Origin: a virus
Length of the DNA: 28,485 nt
Virus record (IMG/VR): IMGVR_UViG_3300032163_000080
Location: 1-28,485 of that record
Direction: 5' to 3' (one strand)
Shown one piece after another: positions 1-4,886 of the stretch; the first letter of the stretch is position 1; each line of letters starts with the position of its first letter. A program made the position numbers and the translations under genes. The notes under the pieces were generated by a model. The model was not told the DNA's origin and ran no database searches. It saw only the letters and a list, made by a program, of their open reading frames with translations.

Positions 1-24
1 TTTTTCTTTATCTTTATATGGCAT
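1..24 (-). CDS. N-terminal fragment of a gene running off the left edge
   Basis: An ATG at 22-24 opens a frame that continues off the window and reads MPYKDKEK. It starts 10 nt after the stop of the preceding gene, as expected in this compact operon. The MPYKDKE opening is common in phage HNH endonucleases, but eight residues cannot establish identity. Function unknown; the call rests mainly on position and start codon. Confidence 0.35.
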
Positions 25-34
25 AATTATTTTT

Positions 35-367
35 TTACCATAAATTTGCTTGACTAACTGTGCTGTCACTTTCCACAGTTTCGTTTTTAATGTTTTTAAT
101 GTTGGTTTTCTCATTGAGTAAAGTCTTAGGGATATATCCAATTCTAGCACCTTTCCTCTCTTCAAACGACTTATGTTCCTTGATGAAGTCTCTGGCTTTC
201 TGGCAGTCTAGCTCATAGTCTACCTTGTCTACATTTACGATCAGCTTGTCATCTTGTAGCCATTTCTTCTCTATACCTAGACCTACTCTACCCAGTGATT
301 TATCTTTAGGCCACCAATGATCGCCACAAGACCAGAAGAATCCTTTTTCAATAGTAAGTTTTTTCAT
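35..367 (-). CDS. Hypothetical phage protein, 110 aa
   Basis: I do not recognise a named domain. The protein is charged and soluble, with an aromatic N-terminus (FFWSCGDHWWP), a central beta-like stretch (KLIVNVDKVDYELDC) and a polar Thr/Ser/Asn-rich tail. It has no signal peptide or membrane segment. The start overlaps the stop of the upstream gene as TAATG (365-369), so it is probably translationally coupled to the 99-aa gene. It lies in the block with an ssDNA-binding-like protein, so a role in early or replication functions is possible, but this is only inferred from context. Confidence 0.7.
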   Translation of the reverse strand: MKKLTIEKGFFWSCGDHWWPKDKSLGRVGLGIEKKWLQDDKLIVNVDKVDYELDCQKARDFIKEHKSFEERKGARIGYIPKTLLNEKTNIKNIKNETVESDSTVSQANLW

Positions 368-666
368 TAGTAGATTAGTCGGTATACCCTAGACTTTAAG
401 CTGTTAAGTAATTCTTTAGTGGCGAGTGTGTATCGTTTTAATACAATCAATCTTTGACCACTTGGTGTTGCTTTCCACTTTATCTTTGTAGCCGCCACAG
501 AAGGAGTAATCGTTCTTTCCATAAACAATGCTTCTTCTTTTTCCAATTCGGACATTTCTAGCATCATTTCTGCAAAGAGTTGGGACATCTGATCAGAATA
601 TGCCTCTAGTTGTTCCTTAGAGAGGTTCTTTTCCTTAACGGCAATGATAAGAGTTTTTAGTTCCAT
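367..666 (-). CDS. Hypothetical coiled-coil phage protein, 99 aa
   Basis: A mostly helical, acidic N-terminal half (about residues 10-50, rich in Glu, Leu and Met) probably forms a coiled coil. It is followed by a basic C-terminal half with the stretch WKATPSGQRLIVLKRY and a helix ending LLNSLKSRVYRLIY. Such helix-plus-basic proteins occur beside recombination or ssDNA-binding genes in phages, but I know no assigned function. It sits 6 nt downstream of the OB-fold-like gene and overlaps the next gene by TAATG. Confidence 0.7.
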   Translation of the reverse strand: MELKTLIIAVKEKNLSKEQLEAYSDQMSQLFAEMMLEMSELEKEEALFMERTITPSVAATKIKWKATPSGQRLIVLKRYTLATKELLNSLKSRVYRLIY

Positions 667-672
667 GTGCCT

Positions 673-1119
673 TTAAAAGCCTAGTAAGAAATATTCCTTC
701 CATTCCAACCATTTAGCCCTAATCTTTTCTTCCTTGTTAGATTCGTTGGCTAGTTCTGGGTAGAAAGTGGTAACTATTAAAGTCGCATCTCTGGCACTAC
801 CAGCCATCTTGATACTATTTTCTTTATTGTCTTGGAAACCTTTTATACTCTCCTCTTTACGCTCCATGGCTTTGGTGAAGTCTGGTTTAGTATATTTCCT
901 TTCCTTAATAGCGTTGGACTTTAAGTTTTTATAGCGACCATTCATTTCGATTTCCCCATCTATACTTACACCAGGTTTAAGATTTGCAAAATCAGGATAA
1001 TCATTAAAAAGATTAACATTATGAGTTTCTCCTTTTTCATCTTTCAAAACAACTTTCTTGTAAACTTTTCCAGTTTTTGCAGTAGCATTTTCGCACCAAT
1101 CTACTGTGAATTTTGACAT
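673..1119 (-). CDS. Putative ssDNA-binding / OB-fold-like protein
   Basis: 148 aa. The first ~75 residues look like a small beta-barrel: KFTVDWCENATAKTG, then KVVLKDEKGETHNVNLF, then PGVSIDGEIEMNGRYKN, that is, alternating strands with Gly turns and Lys/Arg/aromatic residues. The second half is a charged helix containing SIKGFQDNKENSIKMAGSARDA followed by a C-terminal helix with WLEWKEYFLLGF. Phage proteins of this architecture are often annotated as ssDNA-binding. The fold is inferred from pattern, not from a conserved motif. The start at 1119 lacks a Shine-Dalgarno motif and follows an A/T-rich leader. Confidence 0.6.
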   Translation of the reverse strand: MSKFTVDWCENATAKTGKVYKKVVLKDEKGETHNVNLFNDYPDFANLKPGVSIDGEIEMNGRYKNLKSNAIKERKYTKPDFTKAMERKEESIKGFQDNKENSIKMAGSARDATLIVTTFYPELANESNKEEKIRAKWLEWKEYFLLGF

Positions 1120-1120
1120 A

Positions 1121-1234
1121 TTATTTAATTAAACAAATTACTAATAAAATACACATTACTATAAACACTAAACCTAAGTAATCCTTTCGATATTTCCCTA
1201 CACGATCTAATGCTGTTTTTTTATCTCCGTACAT
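1121..1234 (-). CDS. Single-span membrane mini-protein, 37 aa
   Basis: Reads MYGDKKTALDRVGKYRK followed by a hydrophobic segment (YLGLVFIVMCILLVICLI) ending in Lys. A charged N-terminus and one C-terminal transmembrane helix are visible. The start overlaps the stop of the upstream 46-aa gene as TAATG at 1232-1236, and the stop lies 2 nt from the next start. Function unknown. It is supported by coupling and by the clean hydrophobic segment, although the size is small. Confidence 0.5.
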   Translation of the reverse strand: MYGDKKTALDRVGKYRKDYLGLVFIVMCILLVICLIK

Positions 1235-1374
1235 TATTGTTTTATTAAGTCTGCTAAGGTTTTCTCATACAACTCTTTTTTCATTTTAGCATCATTGATA
1301 TGCTCATTGTGGTAATTGATATTCCAGTCCATTTGTTCAATTTCTTTCTTTAAAAATTCTTGTTTTTTATCCAT
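1234..1374 (-). CDS. Hypothetical helical mini-protein, 46 aa
   Basis: Reads MDKKQEFLKKEIEQMDWN and continues as a charged amphipathic helix to DLIKQ. No cysteine motif or membrane segment is present. It starts 5 nt after the stop of the 32-aa zinc-ribbon protein and overlaps the next gene by TAATG. It looks like a small coiled-coil or antirepressor-size protein, but no function can be assigned. Confidence 0.5.
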   Translation of the reverse strand: MDKKQEFLKKEIEQMDWNINYHNEHINDAKMKKELYEKTLADLIKQ

Positions 1375-1378
1375 AGTT

Positions 1379-1477
1379 TTAATTTGTTATCCAGTTACAA
1401 CCCTTACAATAATAATAACTCTCATCACCGACTGTCTTGGTGGATGTCTCCTCTCCACATTTTTCGCATTCTTTCAT
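1379..1477 (-). CDS. Zinc-ribbon mini-protein, 32 aa
   Basis: The protein begins MKECEKCGEET and later has YYYCKGCNW, giving two CxxC knuckles (Cys4/Cys7 and Cys24/Cys27). That is the minimal form of a zinc ribbon. It starts 1 nt after the stop of another Cys-rich gene (1479-1730). A nucleic-acid or protein-binding role is typical of such proteins in general. The specific role is unknown. Confidence 0.5.
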   Translation of the reverse strand: MKECEKCGEETSTKTVGDESYYYCKGCNWITN

Positions 1478-1478
1478 A

Positions 1479-1730
1479 TTATTTTCTTATATAATCTAAA
1501 CATCCCTGACAACGACTGCCAATTTGATTTTCTGTATACTGTGGATCGACCTTGCCTCCGTGTATACAGTTTCTAGTCTTACATGGAACGCCAAGTGTTT
1601 CTATGGCAAATTCCAAAGCTTCACCTTTTAATCCATGATTCCCTTGCTCAAACCACTCTACACAGGTATTGCATCCATCTCCCAATGGAGTTCCGCAATC
1701 ATGTGTAGCAAATTCATTTTGTGTAACCAT
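1479..1730 (-). CDS. Cysteine-rich probable zinc-binding protein, 83 aa
   Basis: Seven cysteines are visible in 83 residues: Cys12, the pair CNTC (20/23), Cys50, Cys55 and a C-terminal CQGC (74/77). The spacing suggests a zinc-binding fold. There is no catalytic motif that I recognise. The gene sits directly behind a near-consensus promoter (1737-1764) with only 6 nt between the -10 hexamer and the ATG, so its mRNA is probably leaderless. It would be the first gene of the leftmost transcript. Confidence 0.65.
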   Translation of the reverse strand: MVTQNEFATHDCGTPLGDGCNTCVEWFEQGNHGLKGEALEFAIETLGVPCKTRNCIHGGKVDPQYTENQIGSRCQGCLDYIRK

Positions 1731-1736
1731 GCTTAG

Positions 1737-1764
1737 AGTATAGCACTACCAGAGCCACAGTCAA
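1737..1764 (-). promoter_or_regulatory. Sigma70-type promoter, probably giving a leaderless mRNA
   Basis: On the minus strand a TTGACT (-35) is followed after 16 nt by TATACT (-10), preceded by TG one base upstream (TGCTATACT, an extended -10). The ATG at 1730 is 6 nt beyond the -10 box, about where transcription should start. It would drive the left block (1479 down to 1 and beyond). Confidence 0.6.
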
Positions 1765-1785
1765 GCCCCCTATACCTGTGGATAA

Positions 1786-1932
1786 CTACTCAACATATCG
1801 CTTAGCCTTCCAGTAGTGATCTTTTAGTTTCTTTCGTTTACAGGAAAAACAGACAGCAATCCTTGTTCGGTTATGTCGCCATTGTTTCTCTCCACAATCT
1901 CGACATGGTACTGGCCAGTTATGTTCGATCAT
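1786..1932 (-). CDS. Zinc-ribbon mini-protein, 48 aa
   Basis: Reads MIEHNWPVPCRDCGEKQW then a basic stretch, then VCFSCKRKKLKDHYW. Two CxxC pairs (CRDC, CFSC) with many Lys/Arg/Trp suggest a nucleic-acid-binding zinc ribbon. It overlaps the stop of the cytosine methyltransferase gene as TAATG at 1930-1934, so it is co-translated with it. It is the last gene before the promoter at 1737-1764. Confidence 0.55.
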   Translation of the reverse strand: MIEHNWPVPCRDCGEKQWRHNRTRIAVCFSCKRKKLKDHYWKAKRYVE

Positions 1933-2798
1933 TAGAATAATTTACTCATTATAGCTTCTATTACATTGACTGTGACAGCGTTGCCACAGCATTTATATCT
2001 TTGGGTATCACTTACTCCTGCCGTCCAATTATCTGGGAATCCCTGCAAGCGTTCGCATTCAAGCGGAGTCAATCGTCTGATTCTAAGATTTGCGGTATGT
2101 GCCTGCCCCCCCCTGCTGTCGGTATTGTCGGACTCAATCCTTTCTTGTGGTAAACCCTGTTCGCCTGATTCTGGTTCTTCACTAACGATATAAGGGTCTG
2201 ACTGTCCTTGTTTATAGTACCGCTGCGTAATTGTGGGGGAAACTTGCCCCTGTCGTTCAGTAGAAAGTTCACCATTTTCTCCGAAAGGAAATACTTCGGG
2301 TCTACTTGTGCCTCTAAGATGTCCGACAATGAACACTCTTTCCCGATTCTGGGGGACTCCGAAATTCTTGCTGTTAAGCACTTGCCATTGGACGTCATAC
2401 CCCAGTTCATCAAGCGTGGAGATGATGGTTTTGAAAGTCTGCCCGTTGTCGTGAGAGAGAAGTCCTTTAACATTTTCAAGGCAGAATAATCTAGGTTTTT
2501 TAACTCGCAGTATTCTCGCAATGTCAAAAAAGAGCGTCCCTCTGGTATCTTCAAAGCCTCCCCTTTTACCTGCGATGGAAAAAGATTGGCAGGGGAATCC
2601 TCCAACGAGCAAATCAAAGTCTGGTAAAGTTCGTTCGTCAATTTTTGTGATGTCTCCATAGTTTTTGTGATCTGGGAAGTGTTTTTCATAGATTTTTGTG
2701 GCATAGCGGTCTACTTCCGAGAATCCAATGCACTCTCCTTTTCCCCCGATTCCCAAAGTAAATCCTCCAATACCTGAAAAAAGGTCTAAATATTTCAT
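1932..2798 (-). CDS. Orphan C5-cytosine DNA methyltransferase
   Basis: Transfers a methyl group from SAM to C5 of cytosine in DNA. 288 aa, a complete compact C5-MTase: motif I DLFSGIGGF (res 5-13), catalytic GGFPCQSFS with Cys70 (motif IV), ENV at 108-110 (motif VI), QNRERVF at 150-156 (motif VIII), then the target-recognition region, RIRRLTPLECERLQGFP (motif IX) and YKCCGNAV (motif X). No cognate endonuclease is adjacent, so protection from host restriction or regulation is likely. The start overlaps the HNH stop as ATGA (2795-2798). Oddity: between about 2083 and 2165 the family-like sequence lies in the +1 frame (see findings), so part of the recognition region may be scrambled or the assembly may carry indels. 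Enzyme class is certain; specificity is unknown. Confidence 0.9.
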   Translation of the reverse strand: MKYLDLFSGIGGFTLGIGGKGECIGFSEVDRYATKIYEKHFPDHKNYGDITKIDERTLPDFDLLVGGFPCQSFSIAGKRGGFEDTRGTLFFDIARILRVKKPRLFCLENVKGLLSHDNGQTFKTIISTLDELGYDVQWQVLNSKNFGVPQNRERVFIVGHLRGTSRPEVFPFGENGELSTERQGQVSPTITQRYYKQGQSDPYIVSEEPESGEQGLPQERIESDNTDSRGGQAHTANLRIRRLTPLECERLQGFPDNWTAGVSDTQRYKCCGNAVTVNVIEAIMSKLF

Positions 2799-3202
2799 TT
2801 GATAATGTTTTTAATCTTATTGTCATATTTAGAATGACACGACTCGCACATTCGTTTATAATCTTCTACATCTGCATAATTTCCATTAAGACTAGCCCAT
2901 TGGTATCTCCTATCGTCTTTATCATAACTACATTCATCACATTTCTGTGGTTTTCCTTTTGTATTATACACCCGATAATGCAATGCTGCATAGCCAGCTT
3001 CATCCCCTTTCCAACTACTATTATTAGAACCAAATTGGTTTCTTTTCTTGGCAATACGACTTTTATAACCGGCATTTTTAAATGCTCGCCATATTACTTT
3101 TTGAGTAGTTCCTAACTTTTTAGCAACTTCAATTTGAGTTAAACCTTTTTCATAAAGTTTAATTGCATCCCCGATGCCACTAAATAATGATAAATATCTC
3201 AT
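2795..3202 (-). CDS. HNH homing-type endonuclease with a methyltransferase-like leader
   Basis: 135 aa. After an odd leader MRYLSLFSGIG, a helix-turn-helix-like segment (AIKLYEKGLTQIEVAKKLG, res 13-31) precedes the HNH module: SSWKGDEAGYAALH, a CDEC knuckle, a YQWASLNG stretch and CESCHSKYD near the C-terminus. This is the small phage HNH family that recognises DNA through the N-terminal HTH. The leader is nearly the same as the start of the downstream methyltransferase (MKYLDLFSGIG) and is not typical of HNH proteins. The gene overlaps both neighbours by ATGA. A second, divergent copy of the family lies at 26848-27219. There is no alternative in-frame Met before the HTH. Confidence 0.85.
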   Translation of the reverse strand: MRYLSLFSGIGDAIKLYEKGLTQIEVAKKLGTTQKVIWRAFKNAGYKSRIAKKRNQFGSNNSSWKGDEAGYAALHYRVYNTKGKPQKCDECSYDKDDRRYQWASLNGNYADVEDYKRMCESCHSKYDNKIKNIIK

Positions 3203-3423
3203 TTATTTATTATATCCTGATACCTTTTAAGTGTCATCATAAAAGCCTTAGGATGTTTCTTAGACTTGCAATACACTACTTCCTTGAATGTGCCAAACTT
3301 TAAACGATTTCCGCACGAAGGACATCTCTTGTCACGCAACATCTTCCAGTCAGGGTCTTCTATGGAGTCTTTGAAGATTCTGAAGCGTTTAAGGTATGTT
3401 TCTTTGAAGGTTAGTTGTTTCAT
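3199..3423 (-). CDS. Zinc-ribbon hypothetical protein, 74 aa
   Basis: A basic protein with a central zinc ribbon: CPSCGNRLKFGTF followed by VVYCKSKKHPK. CxxC plus Cys and His can complete a metal site. The N-terminal half is helical and charged. It overlaps its neighbours as ATGA on both sides (3199-3202 and 3420-3423). Such single-ribbon proteins are common in phage early operons. The specific function is unknown. Confidence 0.65.
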   Translation of the reverse strand: MKQLTFKETYLKRFRIFKDSIEDPDWKMLRDKRCPSCGNRLKFGTFKEVVYCKSKKHPKAFMMTLKRYQDIINK

Positions 3424-3644
3424 TGAAAAAAGCCAAATTTTTCTTTTAATCTCCTGTATTGTTTTCGACCTTTACTTGGAGCATATCTCTCATTTCTGTG
3501 ACCTACCCTTGAATATTTCCTTAAATTACTCCACATCTGTATAAACTTCTCTTCGGAAACAGCTATCTCGTGCCATTCCCAAAGAAACTCGTATACTTTT
3601 GGATTGTTGTTTTTTTTGCAATACTTCCAATCAAATTGTTTCAT
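3420..3644 (-). CDS. Hypothetical basic protein, 74 aa
   Basis: Begins MKQFDWKYCKKNNNPK and ends in a very basic Arg/Lys/Tyr-rich tail (RNERYAPSKGRKQYRRLKE). Helical in the middle, with several Trp. No recognised domain. It overlaps both neighbours by ATGA, so it is an integral member of the early operon. The basic tail suggests nucleic-acid contact, but only by composition. Confidence 0.6.
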   Translation of the reverse strand: MKQFDWKYCKKNNNPKVYEFLWEWHEIAVSEEKFIQMWSNLRKYSRVGHRNERYAPSKGRKQYRRLKEKFGFFQ

Positions 3645-4087
3645 ATTTTTCTTTTAAGAAAGTCTGGTTTGTAATCCTTCAAAGAAGGTTTATCTTCTCT
3701 TAATTCTTCTTCTCTTATCTTATCTTCAGAACGAGTGGTCGTCGAGTACTCGTCGAGTGTCTTACTATATCTAGGGTATTTAGGCTTAGAAGGTCTATCT
3801 ATTCTTTGATGTTTTAAAAAGTTTTTGATCCACCAAAAATCTTCTCCTTTTGATTTAAAACTAACTATCTTACCTATCGACGATAGCTCGTCGAGTAGTC
3901 GTGGAATATCCACCTCTTCAAAAGGAAATACTTGTATTTTTAGCCACTTAGGTTTATTGGGAAAAGTAGCATAATTATCATCACATATCCCCCATAGCCC
4001 CATATAAAGAAGTCTTGCGTGAGGAGATACTGTCGCTATTTCCTCGTCTAACCAAAATTCTGGGTTCAACACCCTAATTCTTGCCAT
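3641..4087 (-). CDS. Putative replication-initiator-like winged-helix protein
   Basis: 148 aa from the ATG at 4087 (MARIRVLNPEFWLDEEIA). The first ~85 residues match the pattern seen in phage replication proteins: IRVLNPEFW, then HARLLYMGLWGICDDNYATF, then a run ending IDRPSKPKYP, a helix-rich winged-helix-like fold. The C-terminal third is a low-complexity acidic/basic linker (EDKIREEELREDK). A longer reading starting at a TTG at 4150 is rejected because the family-like sequence begins at the ATG. It is the first gene after the extended -10 promoter at 4180-4188, with an ~85-nt leader. Role inferred from resemblance and position. Confidence 0.6.
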   Translation of the reverse strand: MARIRVLNPEFWLDEEIATVSPHARLLYMGLWGICDDNYATFPNKPKWLKIQVFPFEEVDIPRLLDELSSIGKIVSFKSKGEDFWWIKNFLKHQRIDRPSKPKYPRYSKTLDEYSTTTRSEDKIREEELREDKPSLKDYKPDFLKRKI

Positions 4088-4179
4088 ATTTAGTTTTATT
4101 CTTAGCTCGCCCCCCACTTTGCAAGGAGAGAGCGAATTAAGAATATGCAAAGTTAATTATTAAGTTTTCAACCTCACTA
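4088..4179 (-). promoter_or_regulatory. Leader of the early operon, with GC-rich hairpin
   Basis: About 90 nt of 5' leader between the promoter and the ATG at 4087. On the minus strand it contains CGCTCTCTCC...GGGGGGCG (4108-4134), which can fold with several G-U pairs. The same segment carries one copy of the CCCCCACTT repeat (4111-4119). No Shine-Dalgarno motif is seen before the ATG. A regulatory role is speculative. Confidence 0.3.
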
Positions 4180-4188
4180 ATTATACCA
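4180..4188 (-). promoter_or_regulatory. Extended -10 promoter for the leftward early operon
   Basis: TGGTATAAT on the minus strand (TG plus consensus -10) without a clear -35. It lies between terminator-like hairpins and the first early gene, which is where a promoter is required. Confidence 0.5.
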
Positions 4189-4256
4189 AAAGAAAAAGCA
4201 CAAATCCATTGTGGATAACTAAGACAAAAGCCCCCTTTCCAAATGACTGGAAGAAG

Positions 4257-4290
4257 TAAAAAAGCAAAAGACTCGTCAGAAGACGAGCCT
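4257..4290 (-). terminator. Rho-independent terminator
   Basis: Minus strand: GGCTCGTC-TTCT-GACGAGTC stem-loop (8 bp, 4270-4289) followed by TTTTGCTTTTTT. A strong intrinsic terminator that would stop leftward transcription from the lysis region before the early promoter at 4180-4188. Confidence 0.75.
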
Positions 4291-4322
4291 AATGCAGTAT
4301 AAAAAGTCTTAGACAACTTTTT

Positions 4323-4347
4323 CTCACGGTTCAAATTGAGCCGTGAG
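4323..4347. repeat. 10-bp inverted repeat (hairpin)
   Basis: CTCACGGTTC-AAATT-GAGCCGTGAG is a 10-bp stem (one G-U if transcribed) with a 5-nt loop. There is no T-tract on the expected side of either strand, so it is not a classical terminator. It stands directly 5' of the tRNA-like sequence on the plus strand. Confidence 0.5.
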
Positions 4348-4351
4348 TTAT

Positions 4352-4394
4352 GGGGCGGTAGTTCAATGGATAGAACAACGGATTTGTAATCCGT
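4352..4394 (+). pseudogene. tRNA-Thr(UGU) 5' half, truncated
   Basis: The plus strand carries a textbook tRNA 5' half: a 7-nt acceptor strand GGGGCGG, TA at positions 8-9, D-arm GTTC-AATGGATA-GAAC with the GG pair in the loop, one spacer base, then anticodon arm ACGGA-TTTGTAA-TCCGT with anticodon TGT (4385-4387), which reads ACA (Thr). No matching CCGCCCC acceptor 3' strand or canonical T-arm follows. The only hairpin downstream (CCAGTA/TATTGG, 4403-4421) has loop AGTTCAA and a 6-bp stem. It is opposite in strand to all genes. Best read as a tRNA remnant or an integration-related relic. Confidence 0.6.
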
Positions 4395-4434
4395 ACCTTT
4401 CACCAGTAAGTTCAATATTGGAGAGTTCAATGGA
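4360..4434 (+). repeat. 11-nt direct repeat in the tRNA-like region
   Basis: AGTTCAATGGA occurs at 4360-4370 (inside the tRNA D-arm) and again at 4424-4434. The second copy is not in a tRNA context. It may be a remnant of a recombination between tRNA-like sequences. Confidence 0.4.
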
Positions 4435-4483
4435 CTAGCCAATGCTCTCACTCTTAATAGTACCATATATAGTGGAAATAGTA

Positions 4484-4512
4484 AACCCCCATCATGCCTT
4501 GCAAGTGGGGGT
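4484..4512 (-). terminator. Putative terminator after the 68-aa gene
   Basis: Minus strand: ACCCCCA ... TGGGGGT, a 7-bp GC-rich stem with a 14-nt loop, starting 1 nt after the stop at 4513. The following T-run is short (TTTAC), so termination may be weak. The stronger terminator at 4257-4290 lies further on. Confidence 0.45.
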
Positions 4513-4719
4513 CTAATAAAACGCAAAGGGAGGATAGTGGTTTCTTAAAACAGAAAACCATTTCTTTCTGCCGACTGAATCTCCAATAAAATGATTGCAG
4601 ACCATACATTTTCGCCAGAATGAAACGCACTCTCCATTGAGTTTGTTCTGTTGGAGCTTATGGGGTGTGTCGCTAAGACATTCCCCTCTGCAATAGACTT
4701 TACGGGTAATGATCTTCAT
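4513..4719 (-). CDS. Hypothetical Cys-containing protein, 68 aa
   Basis: Begins MKIITRKVYCRGECLSD and contains a later CMVC pair (KCMVCNHFIGD), so a zinc-binding role is plausible. The C-terminus is aromatic and basic. It starts inside the 3' end of the upstream membrane-protein gene (20-bp overlap) and its stop abuts a GC-rich hairpin. No named family recognised. Confidence 0.5.
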   Translation of the reverse strand: MKIITRKVYCRGECLSDTPHKLQQNKLNGECVSFWRKCMVCNHFIGDSVGRKKWFSVLRNHYPPFAFY

Positions 4720-4837
4720 AGCCGAAGGGTTTTAGAATTAGTGTGATTATCCAAAAGATCGTACATAAGGCCAATGCCACAGTCCAAAGCGTGAGCCAAC
4801 AGGTTTTTCCGAGAATCCAAAAGAACAGGTTTACCAT
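4700..4837 (-). CDS. Membrane mini-protein, 45 aa
   Basis: Reads MVNLFFWILGKTCWL followed by TLWTVALALCTIFWIITLIL and a short polar tail (KPFGYEDHYP). One long or two tightly packed transmembrane segments are visible. The start lies 7 nt beyond an extended -10 box (4845-4853), suggesting leaderless expression. Located at the end of the lysis region, it could be a holin or other envelope protein, but the small size limits the claim. Confidence 0.5.
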   Translation of the reverse strand: MVNLFFWILGKTCWLTLWTVALALCTIFWIITLILKPFGYEDHYP

Positions 4838-4844
4838 CTTGTAC

Positions 4845-4853
4845 AGTATAACA
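4845..4853 (-). promoter_or_regulatory. Extended -10 promoter
   Basis: TGTTATACT on the minus strand, 7 nt before the ATG at 4837. No -35. It touches the T-tract of the terminator at 4853-4886, forming a back-to-back terminator/promoter unit. Confidence 0.5.
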
Positions 4854-4886
4854 AAAAAATCCCCTAACGCCGATTGTTGGGGATTT
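4853..4886 (-). terminator. Rho-independent terminator
   Basis: Minus strand AAATCCCC ... GGGGATTT (8-bp stem, 4857-4864 with 4879-4886) followed directly by a run of seven T. It would end transcripts coming from the lysis genes. Confidence 0.7.

Noticed and set aside
2069-2704. 211-residue open frame inside the methyltransferase gene, shifted by one base
   Set aside because: Most of it is what the +1 frame of any C5-MTase gives (for example EDSPANLFP from the VGGFPCQSFS segment). Only the final part (NRVYHKKGLSPTIP...) looks meaningful, and that is treated as a sign of frameshifts in the methyltransferase, not as a second gene.
4088-4150. Longer start (TTG at 4150) for the replication-initiator-like gene
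   Set aside because: Family-like sequence begins at MARIRVLNPEFW; the 21-residue extension would cover the GC-rich leader hairpin.
4323-4347. 10-bp hairpin considered as a terminator
   Set aside because: On the minus strand it is followed by A-rich sequence and on the plus strand by TTATGGGG, so there is no T-tract.
4137-4526. 129-residue minus-strand frame across the tRNA-like region
   Set aside because: It runs through a terminator, the antisense of the tRNA-like sequence and two hairpins; composition is not protein-like and there is no coupling or leader.
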